Of a DNA stretch of 64,000 nucleotides, positions 18,119-27,591 are shown one piece after another (the first letter of the stretch is position 1; each line of letters begins with the position of its first letter). The position numbers were made by a program, and so were the translations under genes. Under the pieces are notes generated by a model. It saw only the letters and a list, made by a program, of their open reading frames with translations, ran no database searches and was not told the origin of the DNA. Location of the stretch: assembly GCF_002874965.1 (NCBI RefSeq), contig NZ_CP025624.1, forward strand, positions 2,046,001-2,110,000, written 5' to 3'. The stretch is from Pseudomonas sp. NC02. GTDB lineage: Bacteria; Pseudomonadota; Gammaproteobacteria; Pseudomonadales; Pseudomonadaceae.

Positions 18119-18567
18119 CCGACCTGTCCCTGGCCCTCGACGACCAACTGTGCTTCAAGCTCTACGCCGCCTCCCGCGCAGTCACCCGGGCCTACAAGCC
18201 GATGCTCGATCAGTTGGGCCTGACCTATCCGCAATACCTGGTGATGCTGGTGCTGTGGGAATGGCAGGCTGCAGCGGTGTCGCAGCCTACGGTCAAGGCC
18301 CTGGGCGAGCGCCTGCTGCTGGATTCCGGCACGCTGACGCCACTGCTCAAGCGCCTGGAGCAGCTTGCCCTGGTGCGGCGTCAGCGCAGTGCGCTGGATG
18401 AGCGTGAAGTGCACCTGAGCCTGACCGATAAAGGCCGGCACCTGCGCGACCGGGTGCAGCCGCTGAAGGCCCGCCTGCTGTGTGACAGCGGCGTTGACCT
18501 GAACCAGGCCGATGCCTTGCGTGACGGTCTGGATCAGCTGTTGCGCCAGATCAAAGACTTGTCGTAG
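18115..18567 (+). CDS. ospR: MarR-family oxidative stress regulator OspR
   Basis: 150 residues with [12 protein letters not shown] placing Cys13 at the redox-sensing position and Cys123 as a second thiol; [15 protein letters not shown] and [12 protein letters not shown] are the OhrR-class DNA-binding core. Placement directly after gpx matches P. aeruginosa ospR, whose product represses gpx and affects pigment and virulence. Compared with OhrR at 2152 it has a few extra residues in the loop after LWEW. The 4-base overlap with gpx makes autoregulation likely. Its last 17 bases overlap the convergent sagS gene. Confidence 0.88.
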   Translation: MTDLSLALDDQLCFKLYAASRAVTRAYKPMLDQLGLTYPQYLVMLVLWEWQAAAVSQPTVKALGERLLLDSGTLTPLLKRLEQLALVRRQRSALDEREVHLSLTDKGRHLRDRVQPLKARLLCDSGVDLNQADALRDGLDQLLRQIKDLS

Positions 18568-20860
18568 TCGGCACCCACAGATCGAGCAAGGCCTTGAGTT
18601 CTTCCCGGCGAAACGGCTTGGCCAGGTAATCGTTCATGCCCGCAGCCCGGCAGCGCTCGCGTTCCTCGGACATGGCATTGGCCGTCAAGGCGACGATCGG
18701 CAAGTCCGGCCAGCGCCCGCTGCGGCGGATCTGCCGACTGGCCTCATAGCCATCCATCACCGGCATATTGCAGTCCATCAACACCATGTCGAAGCCTTGC
18801 TCTTCCAGCAGCTTGAGGGCTTCACCACCGTGGGCGGCGACGATCACCTCGCACCCGAGCTTGCCGAGCATGCCCTTGGCCACCAGTTGATTGACCGGGT
18901 TGTCCTCCACCAGCAGGATGCGCGCCCGGTGGGCGAGGGGGCCGGTTTCCAGCTGGATCAGGTCCAGGACCAGGTCCGGATCGGTGCGCAAGTTGCGTTG
19001 CAGGACCTGGTACAGCGCGGTGCGGCTCAGGGGGCGGGCCTGTTGCTGCAAGGGGGCCAGGGCCGCGACTTCTTCGCTGGGCATGAAGTTGCCGTAGGCG
19101 GTTACCACCAGGATCGGGGCGGTGATCATCGGGCGCAGGCGGAACAGGCATTCGGGGCAGTCGGTGATCAGCAGGTCGGGATTCTGCCCGCTCAAGTCAT
19201 CGTCGATGGAATAACAGCGCGGAGCCAGGCCCCAACTCGGCAGCAGGCTGGTGAGGAGTTCTGCCAGCCCGCTGCTGGTGCTGGTGATGGCGATTACATC
19301 TCCAGCCAAAGGCGCCAGGCGCACCGCCGGCAAGTGGGTCGGCAAGGGCAGGTCGGCACAGAACTGGCTGCCAAAGCCAGCTTCCGAGCTGATGCTCAGG
19401 CGGCCCTTCATGGCTTCGCACAGGTTGTGGGTCAGCGCCAGGCCCAGGCCTGTCCCGCCGAACTGGCGGGTGATGCCCGCACCGGCTTGGGTGAACGGCT
19501 GGAAAATCTTGACCTGGGCATCCTGGGCGATCCCGATACCGGTGTCGCACACCTCGATCCTGACCCGGCCGGCCTGGGCACTGAGGCGTACATCCACCCG
19601 GCCGAAACGCGTGAACTTCAGGGCGTTGGACAGCAAATTGCTGACAATCTGCCGTACCCGCGTCGGGTCGCCCAGCACCTGGGCGGGAAACTGCGGGTCG
19701 ATCAGGCACGTCAGCTCCACGCTGGGCGCGGCGTTTTGCGAGAGCAGGTTGGCGGTGTCTTCCACCAGTGAACCGAGGTCGAACGGGATGCTTTCCAGTT
19801 CCAGTTGGCCGGCGTCGAACTTCGACAGGTCGAGGATATCGTTGAGTAGCTCCACCAGTACTTTGCCGGAGTCATGGGCGATCGACAGTTGCTGGCGTTG
19901 CTCGGCGTTCAGCGGGCTGTCGAGGGAGAGGGCGATCATCCCCAGCAGGCCGTTCAGCGGTGTACGGATTTCATGGCTCATGTTGGCCAGGAACGCCGCC
20001 CGTGCCTGGGCCATGCCCAGGGCCGTCATCTTCGCCGCTTCCAGCTCGTCGTTCGAGAGCGTCAGCCGATGATTGATCGCCTTGAGCTCGGTGGTGCGTG
20101 CGGAGACGATGTCTTCCAGTTGGCCGAGGTATTCGGTCAGGCGATTTTCAGCATGCCGGCGTTGCTGGATTTCAGTCTCCATGTTTTCAAACTGTTGGTT
20201 GGCGACGTTGACCAGTACACCGATCTCGTCGTGCTCGTGCCCCGGCGGGCAGTCCAGGCGCTCGTGCTTGCGTGAGCTCAGCTCGCGGATAATGCGCACC
20301 AGCGGCTTGGTCAGCATCACGTAGAAAAGCGCCAACAGAATGCCGGTGAGGATCAGGCTGCGGGCGAAGCCGTTGAGCAGGGTGATCTCGGCGCGGTGCA
20401 GGAAGCGGCTGCCGAACGCGTAGGTGTCTACGTCAAGACGCAGTACACCGAGGGAATCGTTGGGCATGTGGGCGAGGTAGAGCCGATCTTCGAATTGGCG
20501 GTTGGCGCCAAACAGGAAGTCGCTGATGGGCCGGTAGGTGCTTTCCTTGCGCGGGCGATGGACATCGGCCAGCACCAAACCGTTGTTGTCGATCAGTTGT
20601 GCATGGGTGATGGCGGGGGAGTGCAGCAGGCCCAGCGTCAGTTCCTGGGCCAGCTCGGCGTCGATGTTGTAGGCGATGCGCGAAGCCGGGTTATGGCTGA
20701 TTTCAATCAGCGCACGTATTTCCCGGTTGATGGAAGCGTCTTCGCTGGCATAATCAATCCCAATCTGTATCAGGCTGAGCAAGGTTCCCAAGACGAATCC
20801 GACCAGCACTGTCAGTCTGGCTTGTTTATAAGACAAGCGGTGGGCGAACTTGATATCCAT
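18551..20860 (-). CDS. sagS: Hybrid sensor histidine kinase, SagS-like
   Basis: 769 residues from the ATG at 20860. Transmembrane segments at about 17-36 and 165-185 bound a periplasmic sensor region (about 40-160); HAMP-like and coiled segments follow (about 186-285). The phosphoacceptor His296 is in FLANMSHEIRTPLNG, with an HATPase domain to about 525. A degenerate receiver-like segment (about 530-640) precedes a true receiver (646-769) with Asp696. There is no Hpt domain, so phosphate must pass to a separate Hpt protein, as known for SagS and HptB. P. aeruginosa SagS sits beside ospR in the same way and controls attachment and biofilm tolerance. Confidence 0.85.
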   Translation of the reverse strand: MDIKFAHRLSYKQARLTVLVGFVLGTLLSLIQIGIDYASEDASINREIRALIEISHNPASRIAYNIDAELAQELTLGLLHSPAITHAQLIDNNGLVLADVHRPRKESTYRPISDFLFGANRQFEDRLYLAHMPNDSLGVLRLDVDTYAFGSRFLHRAEITLLNGFARSLILTGILLALFYVMLTKPLVRIIRELSSRKHERLDCPPGHEHDEIGVLVNVANQQFENMETEIQQRRHAENRLTEYLGQLEDIVSARTTELKAINHRLTLSNDELEAAKMTALGMAQARAAFLANMSHEIRTPLNGLLGMIALSLDSPLNAEQRQQLSIAHDSGKVLVELLNDILDLSKFDAGQLELESIPFDLGSLVEDTANLLSQNAAPSVELTCLIDPQFPAQVLGDPTRVRQIVSNLLSNALKFTRFGRVDVRLSAQAGRVRIEVCDTGIGIAQDAQVKIFQPFTQAGAGITRQFGGTGLGLALTHNLCEAMKGRLSISSEAGFGSQFCADLPLPTHLPAVRLAPLAGDVIAITSTSSGLAELLTSLLPSWGLAPRCYSIDDDLSGQNPDLLITDCPECLFRLRPMITAPILVVTAYGNFMPSEEVAALAPLQQQARPLSRTALYQVLQRNLRTDPDLVLDLIQLETGPLAHRARILLVEDNPVNQLVAKGMLGKLGCEVIVAAHGGEALKLLEEQGFDMVLMDCNMPVMDGYEASRQIRRSGRWPDLPIVALTANAMSEERERCRAAGMNDYLAKPFRREELKALLDLWVPTTTSL

Positions 20861-21027
20861 CGGGTGCTGTACCACTTTACGTTTCCTTTCGCCCGGCAAG
20901 CATAGCTGAACATCCACAGGCTCAAACTTGCCCGGCACGAATCGATTTTATTCGGTGCAGCCCTGCACGGTCTGCCTCAGGGTTGCCAATACGCCATCTT
21001 TTACAAGAACTTGCCAGAGGAATAGTC

Positions 21028-21918
21028 GTGGATTCTCGATTGAATGCCTTTCTTGAGCGTGCCGACGCGGTACTGGCTCGCCTGGAGCCCTTGTTGCCTG
21101 CCCCGCGCGAAGCCGTTGACTGGAACCATTGCCTGGCTGCCCGTTGGCAGCGCGAAGGTCGCAGCGGCTTTTTATTGCCACTGGAAGTCAGCCTGGATAT
21201 GCGCCTGTCCGACCTGATCGGCGTGGATAAACAGCGCGAACAATTGGCCCGTAACACCCAACAGTTTCTCGACGGCCTGCCGGCCAACCATGCGCTGCTC
21301 TGGGGCTCGCGCGGCACCGGTAAATCGTCCATGGTGCGCGCCTTGCTGGCCCAGCACGCCAAGGCCGGGCTGCGCCTGATCGAGATCGAGCGCGATCACC
21401 TGGCGGACTTGCCGCGGGTGGTCGAGCAACTGATCAAATTGCCACAACGCTTTGTGTTGTTCTGCGATGACCTGTCTTTCGAAGCCGGCGAGAGCGATTA
21501 TCGTGTGCTCAAGAGCGTACTCGACGGCTCCCTGGAGCAGGCGCCGGAAAACGTCCTGTTGTATGCCACCTCCAACCGTCGTCACCTGGTGCCGGAGAAC
21601 CAGAGCGATAACGAGAACTGGAAGACCATAGACGGCGAGCTGCATCCCAACGAAGCGGTGGAGGACAAGATTGCCCTGTCTGACCGTTTCGGTTTGTGGC
21701 TGTCGTTTTACCCGTTCAATCAGGAGCACTTCCTGGATGTGGTCGAGCACTGGATCGGCGAGTTGGCGAGCAAGGCCGGTCTGCAGTGGCAGCGCGATGA
21801 AGAGTTGGACATCCTTGCCGTGCGCTGGGCCACCGGGCGCGGTAATCGCAACGGCCGTTGTGCCTATCAGTTCGCCCGCTACTGGGTGGGCCTCAAGTTG
21901 TTGGAGCGTCAACCATGA
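21028..21918 (+). CDS. DUF815-family AAA+-like ATPase
   Basis: 296 residues. Walker A is GSRGTGKS (93-100) and FVLFCDDLSFE is a Walker B-type strand; ATSNRRHLVPE resembles sensor 1. The family is conserved but its role is unknown. The start is GTG at 21028 with AGAGGAA 5-10 bases before it. It overlaps fRmsr by ATGA, so the two genes form an operon, and its conservation beside methionine sulfoxide and peroxide genes suggests, without proof, a link to oxidative damage. Confidence 0.85.
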   Translation: MDSRLNAFLERADAVLARLEPLLPAPREAVDWNHCLAARWQREGRSGFLLPLEVSLDMRLSDLIGVDKQREQLARNTQQFLDGLPANHALLWGSRGTGKSSMVRALLAQHAKAGLRLIEIERDHLADLPRVVEQLIKLPQRFVLFCDDLSFEAGESDYRVLKSVLDGSLEQAPENVLLYATSNRRHLVPENQSDNENWKTIDGELHPNEAVEDKIALSDRFGLWLSFYPFNQEHFLDVVEHWIGELASKAGLQWQRDEELDILAVRWATGRGNRNGRCAYQFARYWVGLKLLERQP

Positions 21919-22397
21919 TTGATTTGCAACAGGCTGGAACCGGCCTCGATGGCTACGCCATGCTGCATGCGCAGCTGGAATCGCTGTTGGCGGATGAGCG
22001 GGATTTCATTGCCAATGCCGCGCAGTTTTCTGCGTTCCTGTTCAACCAGCTGGATGATTTGAACTGGGCAGGCTTCTACCTCAACCGCAATGAAGAGCTG
22101 GTGCTCGGGCCGTTCCAGGGGCAGATCGCCTGTGTGCGCATTCCGTTCGGTCGCGGTGTGTGCGGCGCGGCAGCGGCCTCGCGGCAAACCCAGCGGGTGG
22201 AAGACGTGCACGCGTTCCCGGGGCATATCGCCTGTGACAGTGCGTCCAACAGCGAGTTGGTCGTCCCGTTGGTCAAGGACGGGCGCTTGATTGGTGTGCT
22301 CGACCTGGACAGCCCATCGCTGTCGCGGTTTACCCCGCAGGATCAGGCCGGCATCGAGCAGTTGGCGGCGATTTTCCTGCGGTTGACCGATTGTTGA
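21915..22397 (+). CDS. msrC: Free methionine-(R)-sulfoxide reductase (GAF-fold, fRMsr)
   Basis: 160 residues forming one GAF domain. The three characteristic cysteines are Cys73 (IACVRIPFG), Cys83 (GVCGAAA) and Cys107 (HIACDSASNSEL), the set used for catalysis and resolution in fRMsr. The enzyme reduces free, not protein-bound, methionine-R-sulfoxide, so it complements msrB 5 kb away. Its start overlaps the stop of the ATPase gene. Confidence 0.9.
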   Translation: MIDLQQAGTGLDGYAMLHAQLESLLADERDFIANAAQFSAFLFNQLDDLNWAGFYLNRNEELVLGPFQGQIACVRIPFGRGVCGAAAASRQTQRVEDVHAFPGHIACDSASNSELVVPLVKDGRLIGVLDLDSPSLSRFTPQDQAGIEQLAAIFLRLTDC

Positions 22398-22410
22398 TGG
22401 GGTGAGTCTC

Positions 22411-22440
22411 CTGCAGGAGCGAGCGAGTTCGCTCCTGCAG
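22411..22440. repeat. Perfect 12-bp inverted repeat after fRmsr
   Basis: CTGCAGGAGCGA, 6-base loop, TCGCTCCTGCAG. It resembles a single REP half-unit and could also act as a terminator for the convergent genes; no T run follows. Confidence 0.7.
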
Positions 22441-22441
22441 A

Positions 22442-25400
22442 CTATCGACAGTCCAGCACGTCCAGTTGCATCTGCAGCATCCTCTCCAGCTCAAGCATGG
22501 ATTTCTCTATTGCCTTGATGCCCGCCTCGATAACGTGTGGTGTCTCGCGTTCGCCACACGCCTGCTCCAACGCTTCGCATTGTCCGGACAAGGTATCGGC
22601 CTGGATGATCCGGGCGGCGCCCTTGATCTTGTGGGCCTGGTCGATCAGGTCGCCGGGCGCGGCTTGCCGTGCCAGCATGGCCATCAGCTCGACCCGATCA
22701 TTCCGGCTGCTGCTGAGCAACTCCTCGAGCAAACGCCGGCTCAACTGTGGGTCACCGCCCGTCATCGCGTCCAGGCTTTGCAGGGTAAACACGTTGCGGG
22801 TGGGCAGCGGATCGACCTGCGCCAGGTGCTGTTCCAGCGCAGTAAGACTGATGGGTTTGAACAGGCAGTCATTCATGCCGGCGTCAAAGCAGCGTTGTTT
22901 CTCCTCGGGCTGCGCGTTGGCGGTGAAGCCGAGTATCACGCACGGGGTTTTCTGTTCGCGCTCCTCATACTCGCGAATGGAGTGACTCAATTCGTAGCCG
23001 TTCATGATCGGCATATTGCAGTCGGCAATGACCAGGTCGAAGTGTTCCTGGCGCCAGGCCTGGAACCCCGCAGCACCATGATGGGCCGCGGTGAACTGAT
23101 GCCCCAGGAACCCCAGTTGCTGGCACATCAGCAAGCGGTTGGCCGGATGGTCATCCACCACCAGCACGTTGAGTACTGGCGCCGGCGTGGCTGCGGCCGG
23201 TTCGAGCTTGTCTACGGCCTTGACCGGCGGCAGGCTGGTCATCTTCAGGCTGACGTGGACCTGGGTGCCTACCATGGGCACGCTGCTCAGGCTCAATTGC
23301 CCGCCCATCATGGCGCACAGGCTGCGACAGATCACCAGGCCCAGGCCGGCGCCGCTCCTGGCCAGGTGCCCGGAGTTGTCGGCCTGGGCGAACGGCTCGA
23401 ACAGGCGTAGCTGGTCTTCGCGATTGATCCCGATGCCGGTGTCCTCCACTACCAGTTTCATCTCGATCTGTTGAGGTTGCCCGGTCGCCTTCAGCTGCAC
23501 CTTGATCTTCACCTGCCCGCGTTCAGTGAACTTGATCGCATTGCTCACCAGGTTCGAGAGCACCTGCTTGAACCGCAGAGGGTCGATCAGTACGTCGGTA
23601 TCCTCGACATCGGGGGTGAACTCCAGCACCAGGCTCAGGGTTTTCTGGCGCGCCAGGCCATCGAACACGCGGACCACCGACTCGATGACTTCGCGCAGGT
23701 TGACCCGCTCCGGGGCCAGGCTCAATCGACCGGACTCGATACGTGCAATGTCCAGAATGTCGCCGATCAACTCCAGCAGGTCCTTGGCCGAGTTGTAGGC
23801 GACCTCGATCGCAGGGCGATCAAGATGACCCTGATCGGCGCGCTTGAGTGTCAATTCCAGCATGCCAATGACGGCGTTCATCGGCGTGCGGATTTCGTGG
23901 CTCATGGTGGCCAGGAACGTGCTTTTCGCGCGATTGGCCTCGTCGGCGCGTTCCTTGGCGGCGCGCAGTTCGTCGAACAACTGGCGCCGTTCGCTGATAT
24001 CGATCCAGCCGCCAATGATGCCCTGGACCTCGCCCACGGAGTCGCGGTAGGGGAGGATCCAGTGGTAGATCGTGAGTTTTTTCCCGTGCACGTGCAGGGT
24101 GCGATCAAGGATCAACGGTTTACCCTCGGCCACTACCCGCTGGTAGTCGGCATGGTACTGCGCCGCCTCCGTCTCAAGGGCCATGCTCATCTGCGTGATG
24201 CTTTTGCCGATGACGTCTTCACGCTTGATGTCGAACGTCTGCAGGTAGCTGTCGTTGCAGGTCTGCAGATAGCCGTTGTGGTCGCGTACGTAGATAGGAT
24301 GGGGCGTTTCATTGACCAGCGCCCGCATGAACTCGAACTGGTCGTTAAGGGCGCGCTCGGCCAGTTTTCGGTGCTTGATCTGGCGCTGCAGGTAGCCGTT
24401 CCAGGCCAGGGAAATCAACAGCAGCAGCCCGGTGCCGATGATGATCTGGGCAATCAGGCGATGGTAATTGCGCCAGTAGCCATCGGACGCTGCGTTGTAG
24501 CCGCGCCAGCGGCTGTTGATCGCGGCCATCTCATCCGGGGCGATACTCAGCAGTGCCTTGTCCAGGATCGAACTCAGCTCCGTGGCGTGTCGGGACGTCG
24601 CCAGGGCAAACGTCGCAGGCAACGTGCCGATGCTGGAACTGATCTGCAGTTTGTCCTGGAATGCCGGAGAAGAAAGCAGGTAGTTGGCGATCACCAAAGG
24701 GTTCACTGCGCCGTCGACTTGCCCCTGTGCCAGCAATTCCGATGCCTTGAAGGTATCCCCGGTTTCCACCAGGTTTATCTGGGCAAATGCCTGCTGCAGG
24801 AATTTTTCCAGCTGATTGCCCTGGGTAATCGCCAGGCGCTTGCCGGCCAGTTCTTGAAGGCTTGTGGGCGCGCCCGGCTCTTTACGGGTCAGTAATACGT
24901 AGGAGTTTTCCAGGTAGGGGCGGCTGAAGTTCAACTGGGACTCGCGCCCGGTACTGGGGGTAATTGCGCCGATGATGTCGGCTGCGCCGGTCTGCACCAG
25001 TTGCATCATGTTGGCGACGTCACGCACGTGTTGAATCTCGAAGCGCAGGCCGGTTCGCAGGCGGATCAGCTCCAGCACGTCGGCGGTGACGCCCCGGAAC
25101 TTGCCGTCGGTATCGAAGAACGTCAGGGGGGCGAGGGTTTCATTGACCACCACCTTCACCACGGGGTTGTCCTTGAGCCAGCGCTCTTCGCGCAGGCTCA
25201 GTTGCAGCTTGCGGTCGGTCAGCAGAATGTCGCTGCCCGCACTCCAGCGCTTGGCGATGCTGTCACGTTCATAGGTTGATACGCCATCGAGCACTGAGTC
25301 GATGATACTCAGGAGAATGGGTTGATCCTTGCGCAAGGCGAAGCTGAACCCGTGGGCCTCGTGCTTGCCGAAGTTGGCCATGCGGATATTTTTCAGGTAG

Positions 25401-26086
25401 CCCTTGTTGATCATGTAGTGAGTGGAAATGGTGTCGCCCAGGAATACGTCAGCCTGGTCGAATGCCACGGCATTCAAGGCATTTTGATAGGACGGGTAGG
25501 CGTGGATGGTCGCCTTGGGGTACAGCGCCTGCACTTCGTCCATGGGCAGGTAATGGTAGACAAGACTCAGGCGCAGACCGGCCAGGCCGTCGCCAAGGTC
25601 GCGGTTCTCACCTTCACGGGTCACCAGTACCGGCTGATCCACTGCGTAGGGCAGTGACAGGACGATGTCGGGATTCGCCGCTTCAAAACCGTTGGCAGAC
25701 CCCAGAAAATCGATTTCGCCGTTTGCCAGCGCCTGGATCGCGGCTTCACGGGAGGAGTAGCGCAACACGGTGAGCGGTATCGCCAGTGTCCTGGCCAGCA
25801 GCCCGGCGTAATCGGCAGTCAGCCCTTCATAATCACGCCCGCTGGAGGTGATGTCGAAGGGCGGATAGTCGGGTGCAGAGGTGCCCAGTATCAGTTCCCG
25901 TTTGTTCTGCAGCCACTGGCGCTGTGTCTTGTTCAGGGGGGTGTCCAGTTGAACGGCACCGGCACGCCCCAGCAGGGCATATTGCTCGGGAACAGTTTGT
26001 TCGGCAGGCACGGAAGTGCTGAGGCACACCCCGATACTCAATATGATTAGATAGTCCTTTAATCGCCTGGGCATCCGATTTCTCAC
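22442..26086 (-). CDS. BvgS/RocS-like hybrid sensor kinase with two periplasmic binding domains
   Basis: 1214 residues. Order of domains: signal peptide (1-29), first Venus-flytrap SBP domain (about 60-285), second SBP domain (about 305-530), one membrane helix (about 545-565), PAS domain (about 585-700), histidine kinase with His730 in FLATMSHEIRTPMNA and an HATPase to about 950, receiver (about 973-1090) with Asp1022, and an Hpt domain (about 1100-1205) with His1151 in AHKIKGAAR. This is the complete unorthodox phosphorelay His-Asp-His of BvgS, EvgS and RocS. The ligand of the SBP domains is unknown. The start overlaps the response regulator stop by 4 bases, so the pair is coupled. Confidence 0.92.
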   Translation of the reverse strand: MRNRMPRRLKDYLIILSIGVCLSTSVPAEQTVPEQYALLGRAGAVQLDTPLNKTQRQWLQNKRELILGTSAPDYPPFDITSSGRDYEGLTADYAGLLARTLAIPLTVLRYSSREAAIQALANGEIDFLGSANGFEAANPDIVLSLPYAVDQPVLVTREGENRDLGDGLAGLRLSLVYHYLPMDEVQALYPKATIHAYPSYQNALNAVAFDQADVFLGDTISTHYMINKGYLKNIRMANFGKHEAHGFSFALRKDQPILLSIIDSVLDGVSTYERDSIAKRWSAGSDILLTDRKLQLSLREERWLKDNPVVKVVVNETLAPLTFFDTDGKFRGVTADVLELIRLRTGLRFEIQHVRDVANMMQLVQTGAADIIGAITPSTGRESQLNFSRPYLENSYVLLTRKEPGAPTSLQELAGKRLAITQGNQLEKFLQQAFAQINLVETGDTFKASELLAQGQVDGAVNPLVIANYLLSSPAFQDKLQISSSIGTLPATFALATSRHATELSSILDKALLSIAPDEMAAINSRWRGYNAASDGYWRNYHRLIAQIIIGTGLLLLISLAWNGYLQRQIKHRKLAERALNDQFEFMRALVNETPHPIYVRDHNGYLQTCNDSYLQTFDIKREDVIGKSITQMSMALETEAAQYHADYQRVVAEGKPLILDRTLHVHGKKLTIYHWILPYRDSVGEVQGIIGGWIDISERRQLFDELRAAKERADEANRAKSTFLATMSHEIRTPMNAVIGMLELTLKRADQGHLDRPAIEVAYNSAKDLLELIGDILDIARIESGRLSLAPERVNLREVIESVVRVFDGLARQKTLSLVLEFTPDVEDTDVLIDPLRFKQVLSNLVSNAIKFTERGQVKIKVQLKATGQPQQIEMKLVVEDTGIGINREDQLRLFEPFAQADNSGHLARSGAGLGLVICRSLCAMMGGQLSLSSVPMVGTQVHVSLKMTSLPPVKAVDKLEPAAATPAPVLNVLVVDDHPANRLLMCQQLGFLGHQFTAAHHGAAGFQAWRQEHFDLVIADCNMPIMNGYELSHSIREYEEREQKTPCVILGFTANAQPEEKQRCFDAGMNDCLFKPISLTALEQHLAQVDPLPTRNVFTLQSLDAMTGGDPQLSRRLLEELLSSSRNDRVELMAMLARQAAPGDLIDQAHKIKGAARIIQADTLSGQCEALEQACGERETPHVIEAGIKAIEKSMLELERMLQMQLDVLDCR

Positions 26087-26709
26087 ACTAGCGCGTTACG
26101 TTTTGCCATCTCGATAAGTTCTACCAAGGATTTGGCTTTCAGTTTTTGCATGAGCCTTTTTTTGTAAGTGCTGACGGTTTTGTTGCTGAGAAACATGCCC
26201 TTGGCGATTTCCTTGTTTGTCCGGCCTTGGGCAAAAAGTTGTAATACCATGAGTTCACGATCGTTGACGACTTTGAACAGTTCAAGCTCTTCATTGTTAT
26301 CCGTTTCGTTAGTGCTGCCGTTAAGGGCCTGGCTCGGGAAGTAGTTGTAACCTGACAAGACCGCCCTGATGGCACTGAGCAGTTCGCTCAAGTCACCTTC
26401 CTTACACACATAGCCATCGGCACCGGAGCGCATGCACCGGGTAGCAAAGAGCTTGGGGGTCTGGGCGGTGAGTATCAACGTCTTGGTCGGCGTACTCATT
26501 GCGTTGAACCGGCACAGCACTTCCAGGCCATCGAGTTTCGGAATGCCGATATCAAGGATAATCAGGTCAGGCTGACACTCCTTGACCATTTGTATCGCAT
26601 CACAACCGTTATCGGCTTCCCCCACTACTTTATAGCCTTCGTGTTCTAACAACATCCGAATGGCAAGTCGGATGACGGGGTGGTCGTCAATAATAAAAAC
26701 TGAGTTCAT
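26083..26709 (-). CDS. LuxR/NarL-type response regulator, BvgA/RocA-like
   Basis: 208 residues. Receiver with Asp53 (LIILDIGIPKLDG) at 1-120, then a short linker rich in Asn/Glu and a C-terminal HTH (about 145-205, LFAQGRTNKEIAKGMFLSNKTVSTYKKRLM). It should receive phosphate from the Hpt domain of the kinase encoded directly downstream. The start at 26709 gives MNSVFIIDDHP, the typical BvgA-like opening. The preceding 249 bases are AT-rich and separate it from the stand-alone receiver gene. Confidence 0.93.
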   Translation of the reverse strand: MNSVFIIDDHPVIRLAIRMLLEHEGYKVVGEADNGCDAIQMVKECQPDLIILDIGIPKLDGLEVLCRFNAMSTPTKTLILTAQTPKLFATRCMRSGADGYVCKEGDLSELLSAIRAVLSGYNYFPSQALNGSTNETDNNEELELFKVVNDRELMVLQLFAQGRTNKEIAKGMFLSNKTVSTYKKRLMQKLKAKSLVELIEMAKRNALV

Positions 26710-26958
26710 GATCAAATTCCATACAGGCGCAAATAAAGTCGGCACATTAGCTCACATGGCAATGAAGGAGGATGAACTTGATGTGGAACAAACGTAAAAC
26801 AAGAATAATCCTACATCAAAAAAAGCAAGGGATTACGCTCTGTGAGGTGTTTGTTGTTTGGGTGTAAGAGTTTTGCGTGGGTGGAATTTAAAAGTAACTG
26901 GTCGTGAGAGCGCAGCGTTATAAAGAGGCGTTTTCGGATTGCCCGGGTGTTTAACTTC

Positions 26959-27378
26959 CTACTTTTCTGTTGAACGAGTAAGGCGTGATTGGCGTATGAG
27001 TTCATTCAGCTCAAGGTGGCTTAACGGCTTCGACAAATAGCCAAGTAATGGAAAGTTGCGTCGGGATGCCTGGGCCATCAGGTGTTCCAGTTCATTGACG
27101 GGCAGGCCGCTGAGCAATATCGCGGACCTTATAAAGCCTCTGCGGTTGGCAATTTCAATCAACTCCAGCCCGGGCAAGTCGGGCAAACATTGATCACAGA
27201 GCAGAATATCGAATGGCACGTCGGTTTGTGTCATCAGCCGCATTGCCTGTTCTGCATTCTCGGCCAGTGCCAGGTCGTGGTAGCCATAGTTTCGTAGCAG
27301 GCATTGGGTGGCCAGCAATTGAAAGGGGTGATCCTCCACCAACAGGATGCGAAGTTGTTCGAGCATGGTTTTTTCCAT
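26959..27378 (-). CDS. Stand-alone receiver-domain protein (RocR-like, no output domain)
   Basis: 139 residues, essentially one receiver domain. VEDHPFQ supplies the acidic pocket, CDQCLPDLPG the phosphoacceptor Asp62 and SKPLSH the conserved Lys117. The form of the Asp loop and the wording LVEDHPFQLLA resemble RocR, the third component of P. aeruginosa Roc/Sad loci, but RocR carries an EAL domain that is absent here. It may compete for phosphate from the neighbouring kinase or act by protein contact (inference). The start could be 27378 or the ATG at 27366; the latter has GGAAAA 8 bases upstream. Confidence 0.83.
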   Translation of the reverse strand: MEKTMLEQLRILLVEDHPFQLLATQCLLRNYGYHDLALAENAEQAMRLMTQTDVPFDILLCDQCLPDLPGLELIEIANRRGFIRSAILLSGLPVNELEHLMAQASRRNFPLLGYLSKPLSHLELNELIRQSRLTRSTEK

Positions 27379-27556
27379 GGAATGGACAAGAGCCCTGAAG
27401 ACGCTCCACCAGGGCGTGTAGTAAGAAGTTAATGGGCCCGCCAGCTATCGGGCGCAGGAGCAGGTCGAAAGACTGCGGTCAGGGCGCGCGATTATTCATC
27501 GCGGCGGGGAAGAACTTCGATCAGGCCGCTCTGTTCCGTGCGTAGGGCGATTCTTT

Positions 27557-27585
27557 GAAAAGGCGCCCTGGCCATCAGCCAGGGC
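27557..27585 (-). terminator. Terminator of dgt
   Basis: On the minus strand GCCCTGGC, TGATG loop, GCCAGGGC, then GCCTTTTC directly after the dgt stop. Confidence 0.7.
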
Positions 27586-27591
27586 TCCGAT

